Of a stretch of 64,000 nt of DNA, positions 35,837 through 45,160 are shown piece by piece. Each line of letters opens with the position of its first letter. The first letter of the stretch is position 1. Source of the DNA: an uncultured Paracoccaceae bacterium (GTDB lineage: Bacteria > Pseudomonadota > Alphaproteobacteria > Rhodobacterales > Rhodobacteraceae); contig CAKZTM010000047.1 of the NCBI GenBank assembly GCA_937920555.1, positions 1-64,000 on the forward strand. Reading direction: 5' to 3'. The notes below the pieces were generated by a model that saw only the letters and a program-made list of their open reading frames with translations, was not told the origin of the DNA and did not search any database. Both the position numbers and the translations under genes were made by a program.

Positions 35837-36945
35837 GAGAAGGTCTTTCGAGGGTCAAACGCGTCGCGCACGCCTTCAAAGATGAAGACCATCAGGGACA
35901 GAATGATGGTGAATGTGGCAAAGGCGGAGAACGCCAAATGGGGCATGTGCAGGTTCTGTTTCGCCTGTTGGGTCAGTTCGCCCAAAGACGGCGAGGAGGA
36001 GGGCAGTCCGAAGCCCAAAAAGTCGAGGGCGGCCAGCGAGCTGATGCCGCCGGTAATGATGAACGGTAGGAATGTCAGTGTGGCGACCATCGCGTTGGGC
36101 AGGATGTGGCGGATCATAATCTTGAAGTTGGATACGCCCAGTGCCCGAGCGGCGCGTACATATTCGAAATTGCGCGCGCGCAGGAATTCTGCGCGAACCA
36201 CGCCCACCAGTCCCATCCAGCCAAAGGTCACCGACAGGGCCACAAGGAGCCAGAAGTTCATACGCCAGATGGCTGCCACGATGATGATGATATAGAGGGT
36301 CGGAATGGCCGCCCAAATCTCGATGAAACGTTGAAACAGAAGATCCGTCCAGCCGCCAAAGAAGCCTTGCACGGCACCGGCCAGAATACCGATGACAGAG
36401 GTGAGGGCGGTGACGATGAGCGTGAAAAAGACCGACAGGCGGAACCCGTAAATGACGCGGGCCAGCACATCGCGTTTGGTGTCGTCTGTGCCCAACCAGT
36501 GTCGGCTATCGGGCGGGCTGGGCGCCGAGCCGCCGACGCCTTCATCGATACTGTCGTAGGAAAACGGGATAAGCGGCCAGATGATCCAGCCTTTGTCGAT
36601 GGACGTGCCGTCGATCATGCCATCGGCTGCATCAGCAATGAGGCCGGCAGGATCGTCATAGCACTCTTCCAATCCGCCGGTGATGATCAGGCATTGGCTG
36701 TCTTCAAAGTCGTAATAAGCTTCGACCTTGGTGCCGATATCGCCGAAGGTTTCACCGGTGTAAAACTTGAAAATCGGTGTGTAATAGGCGCCTTGGTATT
36801 TGATCAGCAGCGGGCGGTCATTGACAAAAAGCTCGGCGAATAGCGAGGCTACAAACAGGACCGAGAAAATCCAGAATGACCACAGGGCGCGGCGGTTGGC
36901 CTTGAAGTTTTTCAGCCTGCGCTGGTTGATGGTTGAGAGCGCCAT
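35833..36945 (-). CDS. yejE: oligopeptide ABC transporter permease, YejE-like
   Basis: 370 residues, longer than DppC because of the large periplasmic insertion after the first helix that is typical of YejE (residues about 40-150, including the HWLGTDDTKRDVLARVIYGFR segment at its end). Further membrane helices and the EAA loop RAARALGVSNFKIMIRHILPN follow. It pairs with YejB to form the channel. It begins directly at the yejB stop (no spacer). Confidence 0.92.
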   Translation of the reverse strand: MALSTINQRRLKNFKANRRALWSFWIFSVLFVASLFAELFVNDRPLLIKYQGAYYTPIFKFYTGETFGDIGTKVEAYYDFEDSQCLIITGGLEECYDDPAGLIADAADGMIDGTSIDKGWIIWPLIPFSYDSIDEGVGGSAPSPPDSRHWLGTDDTKRDVLARVIYGFRLSVFFTLIVTALTSVIGILAGAVQGFFGGWTDLLFQRFIEIWAAIPTLYIIIIVAAIWRMNFWLLVALSVTFGWMGLVGVVRAEFLRARNFEYVRAARALGVSNFKIMIRHILPNAMVATLTFLPFIITGGISSLAALDFLGFGLPSSSPSLGELTQQAKQNLHMPHLAFSAFATFTIILSLMVFIFEGVRDAFDPRKTFS

Positions 36946-38025
36946 TTACGTCTCCCGGCTCTCAAAGTCGATACGTGGGTCGATCCAAACATACATCAGG
37001 TCAGACACGATCGCCATTAAAAGGCCCATCAAACCAAACACATAGAGGGTTCCGAACATGACCGGATAGTCCCGTTTGACGGCGGCTTCAAAGCCCAAGC
37101 GGCCCAGTCCATCTAGGGAGAAGATCACCTCGATGATCAGGGAGGCCCCGAAGAAAATGGAGATGAAGGCGCCGGGCAGTCCCGCCACAACAATCAACAT
37201 GGCATTGCGAAATACGTGCCCGTAGAGGACTTTATTCTCGGTCAGGCCCTTGGCGCGGGCGGTCATGACGTATTGTTTGCGTATCTCGTCGAGAAACGAG
37301 TTTTTCGTCAACAGGGTCATGCTGGCGAAGGAGGCGATGAGCGAGGCGGTTACCGGCAGTGTTATATGCCAGAAGTAATCGAGGATTTTGCCCATGACCG
37401 TGAGGCTTTCCCAATTGTCCGAGGTAAGCCCGCGAAGGGGGAAAATCTGCCAATAAGATCCGCCCGCAAACAGCACCAAGAGCAAGATTGCGACCAAAAA
37501 GCCCGGAAGGGCGTAGGCGGCGATAATGATCCCGGAGGTCCATGTGTCGAAGCTGGAGCCGTCCTTGACCGCTTTGGAGATACCAAGCGGGATGGATACG
37601 ATATAGGCGATCAGAGTGCCCCATAGGCCCAGTGTGATCGACACGGGCATTTTCTCCAGCACCAGATCGACGACGGAGATTGACCTGAAATAGCTTTCGC
37701 CAAAATCGAACCGCAGGTAGTTCCAGATCATCGCTCCAAAGCGTTCAATGGGCGGTTTATCGAAGCCAAACTCGCGTTCGAGTTCTTCAATAAATTCCTG
37801 TGGCAAGCCGCGGCCGCCTTGATAGCCGTCATCGTCGTTGCCCACCCCTGCATCCCCAGAGCCGCCGGTGACCCGGTCGAGCGCGTTTGCGCCTTGCTCA
37901 ATCTCTGCAATGATTTGCTCAATCGGACCGCCGGGCACGAACTGGATCAGAACGAAATTGACCAGAAGGATGCCAAACAGGGTCGGAAAGATCAGCAGCA
38001 GTCGTCTGAGGATATAGGCGCCCAT
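36946..38025 (-). CDS. yejB: oligopeptide ABC transporter permease, YejB-like
   Basis: 359 residues. The first helix ([29 protein letters not shown]) is followed by a YejB-specific periplasmic insert rich in Gly/Asp, five more membrane helices and the EAA loop [23 protein letters not shown]. It starts 3 bases after yejA ends, as part of the yejABEF operon. Confidence 0.92.
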   Translation of the reverse strand: MGAYILRRLLLIFPTLFGILLVNFVLIQFVPGGPIEQIIAEIEQGANALDRVTGGSGDAGVGNDDDGYQGGRGLPQEFIEELEREFGFDKPPIERFGAMIWNYLRFDFGESYFRSISVVDLVLEKMPVSITLGLWGTLIAYIVSIPLGISKAVKDGSSFDTWTSGIIIAAYALPGFLVAILLLVLFAGGSYWQIFPLRGLTSDNWESLTVMGKILDYFWHITLPVTASLIASFASMTLLTKNSFLDEIRKQYVMTARAKGLTENKVLYGHVFRNAMLIVVAGLPGAFISIFFGASLIIEVIFSLDGLGRLGFEAAVKRDYPVMFGTLYVFGLMGLLMAIVSDLMYVWIDPRIDFESRET

Positions 38026-38028
38026 GAT

Positions 38029-39957
38029 TTAAAGCGCGCCCGCAGCCTTCAGCTTCTCGGCCTTTTCTGCGTTGTACCACCAGAAATCCAAGGTTCCCAA
38101 AGCAAACGGGGGAAGGTTCTCAGGATGTTCAAACATGTCCCAATAGGCCACGGTGTGGACGTCCTTGAACCATTGCGGTGCCCAGATTTTGAGCGAGCGC
38201 AGAGCACGGTCCAAAACGCGGACATTGAGTTCCAGCTCACCGCGGGTTTGGGATGCGATAACCCGCTCTACCAATATATCGATGCCCTCGTTTTTAAGCC
38301 CTGACATGTTTCGGCCACCCGAGGAGATATCGGCGCTTGATGACGAGAACCACTGGCGCAGTCCGATGCCGGGGGTCTGGCTCATGCCGAACGTGTGGGT
38401 CATGACCTCGAAGTCAAACTCATCCAGCCGGTTAACGTAAGCGGCTGTGTCGGTGCGGTTCAGCACAGCCTCGACGCCAATGCGGCTGAGGTTTTCGACG
38501 AACGGGTTGATGATCCGGTCAAATAGCGGGCTGTATGTGAGAAATTCGACGGACAAAAGCTCGCCTTCGGCATTCCGGCGTTTGCCTTCGCTGTCAACGG
38601 TCCAACCGGCTTCATCCAGTAAGGCGGAGGCTTTGCGCAGCGCCTTGCGGTCCAATTGGCGCGGCGAGGAGGGTGTTGGCACAATCGCTTCGGCGGTCAG
38701 CACGCTTTCGGGTAGAAATTCCGCGACAGATTGCAGGATTTCAAGTTCTTCAGGGGAGGGTGCGCCTTTGGCTTCCATGGTGGAGTTGGCCCAGAAGGAC
38801 TGCACGCGTTCGTATAGCCCGAAGAACAATGTCTCGTTGGACCATTCGAAATTGAACATCATGCCCAAGGCTTCGCGGACACGAGGGTCTTCAAATTTCT
38901 CGTTTCTCAGGTTGAAAATGAAGGCCTGCGCGCTGCCCAAATCGCCGTCTGGAAGCTCTTTTTTAACCACCCAGCCGTTGTTGATCGCCGGAAAGTCATA
39001 GCCCTGCGCCCATTGCTTGGAGGAGTTTTCGGTCCGGTAGTGGTAGTTTCCGGCCTTAAATCCTTCGAAACCAGCGGTCGGGTCGGCATAATACTCGTAG
39101 CGGATTTTCTCAAAATTGTTGCGCCCGACATTGATGGGCAAATCCTTGCCCCAGTAATCCGGGTTCAGCTTATAAGAAATGCGTTTGCCCACATCCAATT
39201 CGTCGAGAATGTAGGGCCCTGTGCCAAGCGGTGCTTCGATGGTGCTGTTGGCGAAATCGCGGGGCTCGCCTTGGGCATCGGTTCCGTTCCACCAGCTTTT
39301 GGAGAATACCGGGGTGCCCACGACCAGATTGATTTGCTCGGCCAGAATGGACAGGGGCAGATCTTCGTTAAAGGAGAATTTCACCCGGTCCGCGTCCAGC
39401 GCTTCAACGGACGTAACATCGCTGAAGAGTGTTTTGAGGGTGGGCAGGCCCTTTTCCTTGAGAATATTGTGGGAGAAGACGACATCCTCGGCGGTGACAT
39501 CGGTGCCGTCAGAAAACTTGGCTTCGGGGCGCAGATTGAAAATCGCCCATTTGAGGCTTTCGGGATATTCGATCGTCTCGGCAATCAGTCCGTAGACGGC
39601 ATCGACCTCATCGGCGGTCGCGGCCATCAGCGACTCGAAAAAGATCGTGGCGGATCCTGCATGCTCCCCTTTGGTGGAGTAGCGGTGCAGCGTATCAAAT
39701 GCGCCTTGCGCCCAGGTCGAGATTTCGCCGCCCTTTGGGGCGTTGGGGTTAACATAGTCGAGATGTTTAAAATCTGCGGGATATTTAAGTTCGCCGAAGC
39801 GGGAAAATCCGTGGCTTTTGATGATTTTCTCATCTTGGGCCAAAACTTGCGTGGCAAATGCGATTAAGAAGATAAGACTGAACAAAAGCAGTTGTTTGAC
39901 CGGGCGAAGATCAGGTTTGGGCATTGATTTCGCTTTGGCGTTGGCTCTTGGTCGCAT
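38029..39957 (-). CDS. yejA: oligopeptide-binding protein, YejA-like (SBP family 5)
   Basis: 642 residues. A signal peptide with a long basic N-region ends at TQVLA-Q (about residue 40). The mature protein is a family 5 solute-binding protein with KHLDYVNPNAPKGG near its start, the EYPESLKWAIFNLRPEAKFSDGTDVTAEDVVF region, and a C-terminal WKAP-like WAPQWFKDVHTVAYWD. It captures peptides in the periplasm for YejBEF. A GGAGGA ribosome-binding site precedes the ATG. The 183-base gap upstream holds the terminator of the cytochrome c gene and a possible CtrA-like site. Confidence 0.92.
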   Translation of the reverse strand: MRPRANAKAKSMPKPDLRPVKQLLLFSLIFLIAFATQVLAQDEKIIKSHGFSRFGELKYPADFKHLDYVNPNAPKGGEISTWAQGAFDTLHRYSTKGEHAGSATIFFESLMAATADEVDAVYGLIAETIEYPESLKWAIFNLRPEAKFSDGTDVTAEDVVFSHNILKEKGLPTLKTLFSDVTSVEALDADRVKFSFNEDLPLSILAEQINLVVGTPVFSKSWWNGTDAQGEPRDFANSTIEAPLGTGPYILDELDVGKRISYKLNPDYWGKDLPINVGRNNFEKIRYEYYADPTAGFEGFKAGNYHYRTENSSKQWAQGYDFPAINNGWVVKKELPDGDLGSAQAFIFNLRNEKFEDPRVREALGMMFNFEWSNETLFFGLYERVQSFWANSTMEAKGAPSPEELEILQSVAEFLPESVLTAEAIVPTPSSPRQLDRKALRKASALLDEAGWTVDSEGKRRNAEGELLSVEFLTYSPLFDRIINPFVENLSRIGVEAVLNRTDTAAYVNRLDEFDFEVMTHTFGMSQTPGIGLRQWFSSSSADISSGGRNMSGLKNEGIDILVERVIASQTRGELELNVRVLDRALRSLKIWAPQWFKDVHTVAYWDMFEHPENLPPFALGTLDFWWYNAEKAEKLKAAGAL

Positions 39958-40014
39958 TCCGTATCCTCCGCAGGCGTCCTGAATCGGGACAGTTTATACA
40001 TAAAGTTAATGCAC

Positions 40015-40029
40015 CTAAATAATGGTTAA
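40015..40029. promoter_or_regulatory. possible CtrA-like site upstream of yejA
   Basis: CTAA-N7-TTAA differs by one base from the alphaproteobacterial CtrA consensus TTAA-N7-TTAA, and on the minus strand includes TTAACCAT, the preferred half-site. It lies about 60 bases upstream of yejA. Short and degenerate, so chance is possible. Confidence 0.25.
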
Positions 40030-40088
40030 CGCAATTCCGGCAAGGCTAGGATTGCAGCATCAAGCAGAGTTGTGAATGGACGTGAACG

Positions 40089-40119
40089 AAAAAGGGCCGT
40101 AGCGGATGCCACGGCCCTT
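40089..40119 (-). terminator. Rho-independent terminator of the cytochrome c gene
   Basis: On the minus strand AAGGGCCGT and ACGGCCCTT form a 9-bp stem with a 10-base loop, running into a run of T residues. It sits about 20 bases after the cytochrome c stop codon. Confidence 0.85.
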
Positions 40120-40140
40120 AAAAGTCGAGATTTTTGGGAA

Positions 40141-40656
40141 TTAGCTGCCGATGGTTTGCAAATAAGCAATCAAATCTGCGCGGTCCGTATCTTTTTTCAA
40201 ACCGCCAAAGCCCATTTTTGTGCCTTTCAGGTATTTCTTAGGTGCCGCGAGAAATGCGCTGAGCGTCTCAGGGTCCCACGTTCCACCAAATTCTGCCATT
40301 GCGCTGGAATAGCTGTAGCCGTCAACCGCCCCGATCGGACGATCCACAACACCGAACAAATGCGGTCCTGTGCCGTTTTCGCCATCTGCAAGCTCGTGGC
40401 ACGACGCGCATTTTCTATAAACACCTTCGCCTTTTTCAACATCTGCGGACGCCATAAGCTCCATAATTGAGGGGCCTTCTTCGACAACTTCTTCTGCGCC
40501 GCTGTCTTCCACTTCGATGGAATAGGCCTGCGCCATTTCCCCATGTCCGTGGCCACCAACATGATAGATGGTTTCCGCTGCCCATTTGCCAAGAAGCAAG
40601 ATCAAGAGCGCCCCGCAAAGAGCGCCGACGATTTTGGTGAGTTCCATTGTATCCAT
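40141..40656 (-). CDS. membrane-anchored cytochrome c, CycM/cytochrome cy-like
   Basis: 171 residues. An uncleaved N-terminal membrane anchor (about residues 6-25) is followed by an acidic linker (about residues 45-75) and a class I cytochrome c domain with the haem site CASCH and the axial Met in TKMGFGGL. The layout matches membrane-bound cytochrome c552/cy of Rhodobacterales and Paracoccus, which passes electrons from bc1 to terminal oxidase. Starts at ATG 40656 with an AGGG ribosome-binding site; single gene with its own terminator. Confidence 0.9.
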   Translation of the reverse strand: MDTMELTKIVGALCGALLILLLGKWAAETIYHVGGHGHGEMAQAYSIEVEDSGAEEVVEEGPSIMELMASADVEKGEGVYRKCASCHELADGENGTGPHLFGVVDRPIGAVDGYSYSSAMAEFGGTWDPETLSAFLAAPKKYLKGTKMGFGGLKKDTDRADLIAYLQTIGS

Positions 40657-40778
40657 GACTGTACCCTATGCGCGAAATGGGTTGCTGATTGTTTAATTTC
40701 GCTTCTTCTATCCGCTTCCCTCTATGACTTTCAAGGTGTAGTAACCGCGACCAATCGACCGATATGAGGAGAATAGAG

Positions 40779-41618
40779 ATGGCGATGCAAAAACGCATCT
40801 CGTTTCAGGGGGAATTAGGGGCATATGGGCATCAGGCATGCTTTGAGATGTTCCCTGATATGGAGGCGATTCCCTGCCGGTCTTTTGAGGATGCCATCAA
40901 CGCGGTGCATGAAGATCGGGCCGATTTGACCATGCTGCCGGTGGAAAACTCCACTTACGGGCGGGTCGCTGACATTCATTCATTGCTGCCGGGCAGCGGG
41001 CTTTACATCATTGGCGAGCATTTTGTGCGGGTTCATGCGAATTTGCTGGCTCCCAAGGGGATGAAAATTTCTGATGTCAAAAGAGGGGTCAGTCATGTGG
41101 TCCTGTTGGGGCAGGTTCGCAAGTTTTTGGCCGAACATGGTATTGAGCCGGTTGTCGGGCGTGATACGGCCGGGAGCGTTAAGGATGTGGCGGACGCCAA
41201 TGAGCCCGGTCTGGCCGCTTTCGGCTCAGAGCTGGCCGGTAAGATTTACGGGCTAGATGTTCTGGCGCGTCACATTGAGGACAATGACCACAACACGACG
41301 CGGTTTCTGGCCTGCTCGCCCCATCCGGTGGCCGCCGATACGTCCCGGCCCATCATCACCAGTTTTTTGTTTCGCGTGCGCAATATTCCGGCGGCCCTTT
41401 ACAAGGCCATGGGCGGGTTTGCGACCAACGGCGTTAATATGTTGAAGCTGGAGAGTTACATGTTGAACGGATCATTCCGGGCAACCCAGTTTTATGCGGA
41501 TATTGAGGGGCACCCGGATGACCCTGCGGTGGCGCGGGCTTTGGAAGAGTTGGACTATTTCACGGATTACGTAAAGGTTTTGGGGTCCTATCCGGCCTCC
41601 GCGTTCCGAGACGATTGA
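40779..41618 (+). CDS. pheA: prephenate dehydratase
   Basis: 279 residues from the ATG at 40779, chosen because GAGGAGA sits at the right distance upstream; an earlier ATG at 40764 overlaps that site. The catalytic domain has ISFQGELGAYGHQA and the STYGRVADIH loop; the C-terminal ACT domain (VRNIPAALYKAMGGFATNGVNMLKLESY) binds phenylalanine for feedback inhibition. It makes phenylpyruvate from prephenate. There is no fused chorismate mutase. Single gene, convergent with the antiporter operon. Confidence 0.93.
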   Translation: MAMQKRISFQGELGAYGHQACFEMFPDMEAIPCRSFEDAINAVHEDRADLTMLPVENSTYGRVADIHSLLPGSGLYIIGEHFVRVHANLLAPKGMKISDVKRGVSHVVLLGQVRKFLAEHGIEPVVGRDTAGSVKDVADANEPGLAAFGSELAGKIYGLDVLARHIEDNDHNTTRFLACSPHPVAADTSRPIITSFLFRVRNIPAALYKAMGGFATNGVNMLKLESYMLNGSFRATQFYADIEGHPDDPAVARALEELDYFTDYVKVLGSYPASAFRDD

Positions 41619-41648
41619 CCGGTTTCTCCCGGCCAGCCGTGGCGCGCG

Positions 41649-43346
41649 TCAGCTCAGATAGTTCACGATCAAGGTTGCACCCAAGAAGACCGAAATCCAC
41701 AGCACCATAGCCCCTGTGGGCCAAACCCGTGCAATGCGGCCCTCTGGCCCATGGGAGCGGTAAAGCTGGCGCACAATTGTTTCGAGTTTTTGGGTCCAGA
41801 ACGATGTTTGTGCCATCCATATGCGGTTCATCAGGCCTGCAATATTCATCACAACCCGCGGCAGGAATTTCCGGTAGGTCCAGTCACTGTCGAGATTGAC
41901 CGAGCGCAGCTCTGGTGGGTAGATCCCTGTGCGCATCAACACTGTGAAGGCAAGGGCTGAGAAAAACAGCAGTTGCAATTGGGTGACCACATGTTCGGTG
42001 GTGTAGGACACATATTTCACTTCATAGGGCAACAGCGCGTAAAGCGGATCGGGGTAAACACCGACGGCGATACACAAAAAGGAGGTCATCCCCATGGCCC
42101 ACAGCATGTTTTTGGGGGCTTCTTTGGGGCGCAATCCACTGTCATGGGCGAAGAAGGCGAAATAGGGGATTTTGATGCCGGAGTGGTGGAACACGCCCGC
42201 AGAGGCGAATAGAAGAATGCCCCAGACCACGTAATACCCCTCTTTGGCGGAGGCCGAGAGGATCAGGGATTTGGTGACAAAGCCGGAAAAGAGCGGGAAG
42301 GCGGAAATCGAGGCCGCTCCGATCACGCAGAATATCATCGTAAGCGGCATGGTTTTGTAGAGCCCGCCCAGCTCGGAGCCTTTGGCGGTGCCTGTGCGGA
42401 ATAACACGGCCCCGATGCTCATGAACAAAAGCGATTTATAAAGGATGTGGGCGAAGGCGTGTGCGGCTGTTCCGTTAAGGGCCAGTTCGGTTCCGACCCC
42501 CACCCCAACAACCATGAAGCCCAACTGGTTGTTTAGCGAATAGGCCAGCACCCGGCGCAGGTCATTCTCGATCACCGCATAAAAGATCGGGAAGAGGGTC
42601 ATGATCGCGCCGATATAGATCAGCATCTCGGTACCCGCGAAGCCCCGTGCAAGGGAGTAGACCGCGAGTTTTGTGGTAAAGGAGGACAGGATCACAGTGC
42701 CGGTAATGGTTGCGGCGGGATAGCTGTCTTGCAGCCAATTGTGCAAAAGCGGGAAAGCGCATTTGATGCCAAAGGCTATGAAGATCAGCCATGTGCCCAG
42801 AGAGCCGAGTGTCATCTGCTCAAACACAAGAGAGCCTGTTTCATGGTAGAAAACCGCTGCGCCCGCCAAGAGTATGACGCCTGAGGAGATTTGCACGATC
42901 AGGTAGCGCATTCCTGTGTGATAGGCCCCTTGGGTGCGGCGTGCCCAGATCAGGAAGACGGAGGCAATTGCGGTGCCCTCCCAGTACAAAAACAAGGTGA
43001 GTAGATCGCCTGCAAATACCGCGCCGATGGCCGATCCTGCATAAAGCAGCGCTGCCACTTGTTGGATGAGATCGCGCACATGCCATGCGTAAAGATTGCC
43101 CAGAAATGCCGCGATACAGAAAATGAGCGCAAAAATACGGCTGAGTTTGTCGACCCGCACGAAATCCAGATCGAAGCCCAGAAAGCTGACGGTCCAAAGA
43201 TTGCCCTCGGGCAGGGACCACACGCTCAACAGGGCAATGACCGGCACAACAAGCAGAATTGCGGCGCGCAGATTTCCGTTTTTCAAGATGGGCAGCACGG
43301 CTGCGCCCAGGAAAAACAGAAAGGCTACTGGAAACATATCAATCAT
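41649..43346 (-). CDS. Mrp/Mbh-type antiporter subunit D homologue (third copy)
   Basis: 565 residues with about 14-16 membrane helices of the NADH-dehydrogenase ND2/4/5 and MrpD family. The Glu of the fifth conserved helix (FLYWEGTAIASVF) and the Lys of the seventh (GIKCAFPLLHNWLQDSYP), needed for proton movement, are both present. It is longer than the other two D copies and has an extra C-terminal region. It is the last gene of the operon, starting with an 8-base overlap with the small 114-residue gene. Confidence 0.87.
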   Translation of the reverse strand: MIDMFPVAFLFFLGAAVLPILKNGNLRAAILLVVPVIALLSVWSLPEGNLWTVSFLGFDLDFVRVDKLSRIFALIFCIAAFLGNLYAWHVRDLIQQVAALLYAGSAIGAVFAGDLLTLFLYWEGTAIASVFLIWARRTQGAYHTGMRYLIVQISSGVILLAGAAVFYHETGSLVFEQMTLGSLGTWLIFIAFGIKCAFPLLHNWLQDSYPAATITGTVILSSFTTKLAVYSLARGFAGTEMLIYIGAIMTLFPIFYAVIENDLRRVLAYSLNNQLGFMVVGVGVGTELALNGTAAHAFAHILYKSLLFMSIGAVLFRTGTAKGSELGGLYKTMPLTMIFCVIGAASISAFPLFSGFVTKSLILSASAKEGYYVVWGILLFASAGVFHHSGIKIPYFAFFAHDSGLRPKEAPKNMLWAMGMTSFLCIAVGVYPDPLYALLPYEVKYVSYTTEHVVTQLQLLFFSALAFTVLMRTGIYPPELRSVNLDSDWTYRKFLPRVVMNIAGLMNRIWMAQTSFWTQKLETIVRQLYRSHGPEGRIARVWPTGAMVLWISVFLGATLIVNYLS

Positions 43347-43683
43347 CGTGATTGATCCTTTCCAATTGATCCTCGGGGTAGTCTTCGGATTCCACATCGT
43401 GGGGTGCGTAGTAGTTTTCCGGGCGCATCAAGATCAGGCGCATGACTTTGGCGCAGACCACCAGAGCGGCACACATGATAAAGCCGTATAGCGCATAAAA
43501 TCCGGGCACCCGTTCCATGGCGAAATACGGGTGCTTTGCGTAAAAGAAATCGGCGAAAAACAATACCGCGCACAGCACATAGATAGTGTTCACAAGGCGT
43601 TTCACTTTCTTTGGATCATCGGTCCAAAGGAAGGCGCGCGCCAACGGAGAGAGTTTTGAAGGGTCGTCGTTGTGATGTGCCAT
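43339..43683 (-). CDS. two-TM small protein inside the antiporter operon
   Basis: 114 residues from ATG at 43683, two bases after the preceding D gene stops. Two hydrophobic segments (near residues 35-50 and 65-85) lie between a charged N-terminus and an acidic C-terminus (DVESEDYPEDQLERINHDD). I recognise no family. Its place between two D-type genes and the tight coupling suggest an accessory subunit of the complex. Confidence 0.65.
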   Translation of the reverse strand: MAHHNDDPSKLSPLARAFLWTDDPKKVKRLVNTIYVLCAVLFFADFFYAKHPYFAMERVPGFYALYGFIMCAALVVCAKVMRLILMRPENYYAPHDVESEDYPEDQLERINHDD

Positions 43684-43685
43684 GA

Positions 43686-45158
43686 TTATGGGCCTCCGAC
43701 GATTGGCATAAGGAAGGCTTGGATATCGCCTGCGATAAAGAAGAGCACAAGACACCCAAAGGCTGTGATGGCGGGTGGCAGCCAGACGAAGAGGCCCGCC
43801 TCTTGGATCGGTCCGGGTGGATTATCCTCGGAGCTCAAGAAGAAACCTTTGGCCACGATCGGCAGCAGGTAGGCCACGTTGAGCAAGCTGGAGACCATCA
43901 GCACGGCGATCATGATGACGTGACCGGTTTCTGCCGATCCAATGATCAGGAGCCATTTGCTCCAAGATCCGCCCAAGGGGGGCAGTCCTATGATGGACAG
44001 GGCCCCTATAAGGAATGCGCCGAATGTGATGGGCATCAGGCGGCCCAGCCCGGTCATCTGTGAGATGTTGGTTTTGTGGGTCGCCACGTAGATAGAGCCT
44101 GCGCACATGAACAGGGTGATTTTGCCCATGGCGTGCATGGCGATATGCATGCCGCCACCAATGGCCCCCATGGAGGTGGCAAGCGCCATGCCCAAGGTGA
44201 TGTAGCTGAGTTGGGACACGGTGGAATAGGCCAGGCGGGCTTTGAGGTTGTCCTTGGTCATGGCAACCACTGAGGCCGCGATAATCGAGAAGGCCGCCAG
44301 CCACATCAGCCATTCGGAGGCGCCGGTTTCGGCCAGAAAATCGATACCGAAGATGTAGACGCCGACTTTGAGCATGGTGAACACGCCCGCTTTCACAACG
44401 GCGACCGCGTGCAGCAGCGCAGAGACAGGGGTGGGGGCCACCATGGCCGAGGGCAGCCAGCGGTGGAAGGGCATAAGGGCCGCTTTGCCGATGCCAAAGG
44501 CGAAGAGTGCGAGCAGGATCGCCACCATCGGTCCTTCGATCTTGCCTTTGAGGATGCCGCCCGGTGTGAAGTCCAGGTGGCCTGCAATGTCGTATGTCCA
44601 GATCACCGCGAACAGGAACAGGGCGATGGATGTGCCGATGAGGATGCCCAGATAAACGCGCGCGCCTTGTTTGGCCTCATCCGTGCCTTTGTGGGCCACG
44701 AGGGGATAGGTGGACAGAGTTAGCAGTTCGTAAAACACGAACAATGTGAAGAGGTTGGCGGCAAATGCTATGCCCATCACGGCGGCGATGGCGAAGGAGA
44801 AACAGGCGAAGAAACGGGCGTGATGTTTCTCGGAATTGCCGCGCATATAGCCGATGGCGTAAATGTGGGTCAGGATCCAAAGACCCGACGCGACGATGGC
44901 AAAGAGGAGGCCAAGGGGCTCCACGTTGAAGGCAATCGCGAGGCCGGGGAGGTCATCAAAGAGGGTCAGCGTCTCGGAACTGCCATTGCCAACTTTGGCC
45001 AGTATTGCGAGCACGGCCAGAAAGGTGGCTGCCGCACAGGCGAAGGTGAATGTGTCGCGGTAATCTTCGTGTTTGATGACCATATTGCCGACAGTGGCCA
45101 GCGTTGGGATTGCCATGGTCAGAAGGATCAGCATTTCCAGATCAACTAGTCCCCACAT
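43686..45158 (-). CDS. Mrp/Mbh-type antiporter subunit D (second copy)
   Basis: 490 residues with about 14 membrane helices. Family marks: the proton-channel Glu in FVFYELLTLSTYPLV, the Lys in GIGKAALMPFHRWLPSAM, and the LKARLAYSTVSQLSYI segment. It forms one of the ion-pumping modules of a complex I-like antiporter in the inner membrane. It starts 2 bases after the previous D gene stops, inside the operon. Confidence 0.9.
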   Translation of the reverse strand: MWGLVDLEMLILLTMAIPTLATVGNMVIKHEDYRDTFTFACAAATFLAVLAILAKVGNGSSETLTLFDDLPGLAIAFNVEPLGLLFAIVASGLWILTHIYAIGYMRGNSEKHHARFFACFSFAIAAVMGIAFAANLFTLFVFYELLTLSTYPLVAHKGTDEAKQGARVYLGILIGTSIALFLFAVIWTYDIAGHLDFTPGGILKGKIEGPMVAILLALFAFGIGKAALMPFHRWLPSAMVAPTPVSALLHAVAVVKAGVFTMLKVGVYIFGIDFLAETGASEWLMWLAAFSIIAASVVAMTKDNLKARLAYSTVSQLSYITLGMALATSMGAIGGGMHIAMHAMGKITLFMCAGSIYVATHKTNISQMTGLGRLMPITFGAFLIGALSIIGLPPLGGSWSKWLLIIGSAETGHVIMIAVLMVSSLLNVAYLLPIVAKGFFLSSEDNPPGPIQEAGLFVWLPPAITAFGCLVLFFIAGDIQAFLMPIVGGP

Positions 45159-45160
45159 GA

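Noticed and set aside
40657-40778. Phenylalanine leader peptide before pheA
   Set aside because: No short ORF with a cluster of Phe codons and no alternative stems could be found there.
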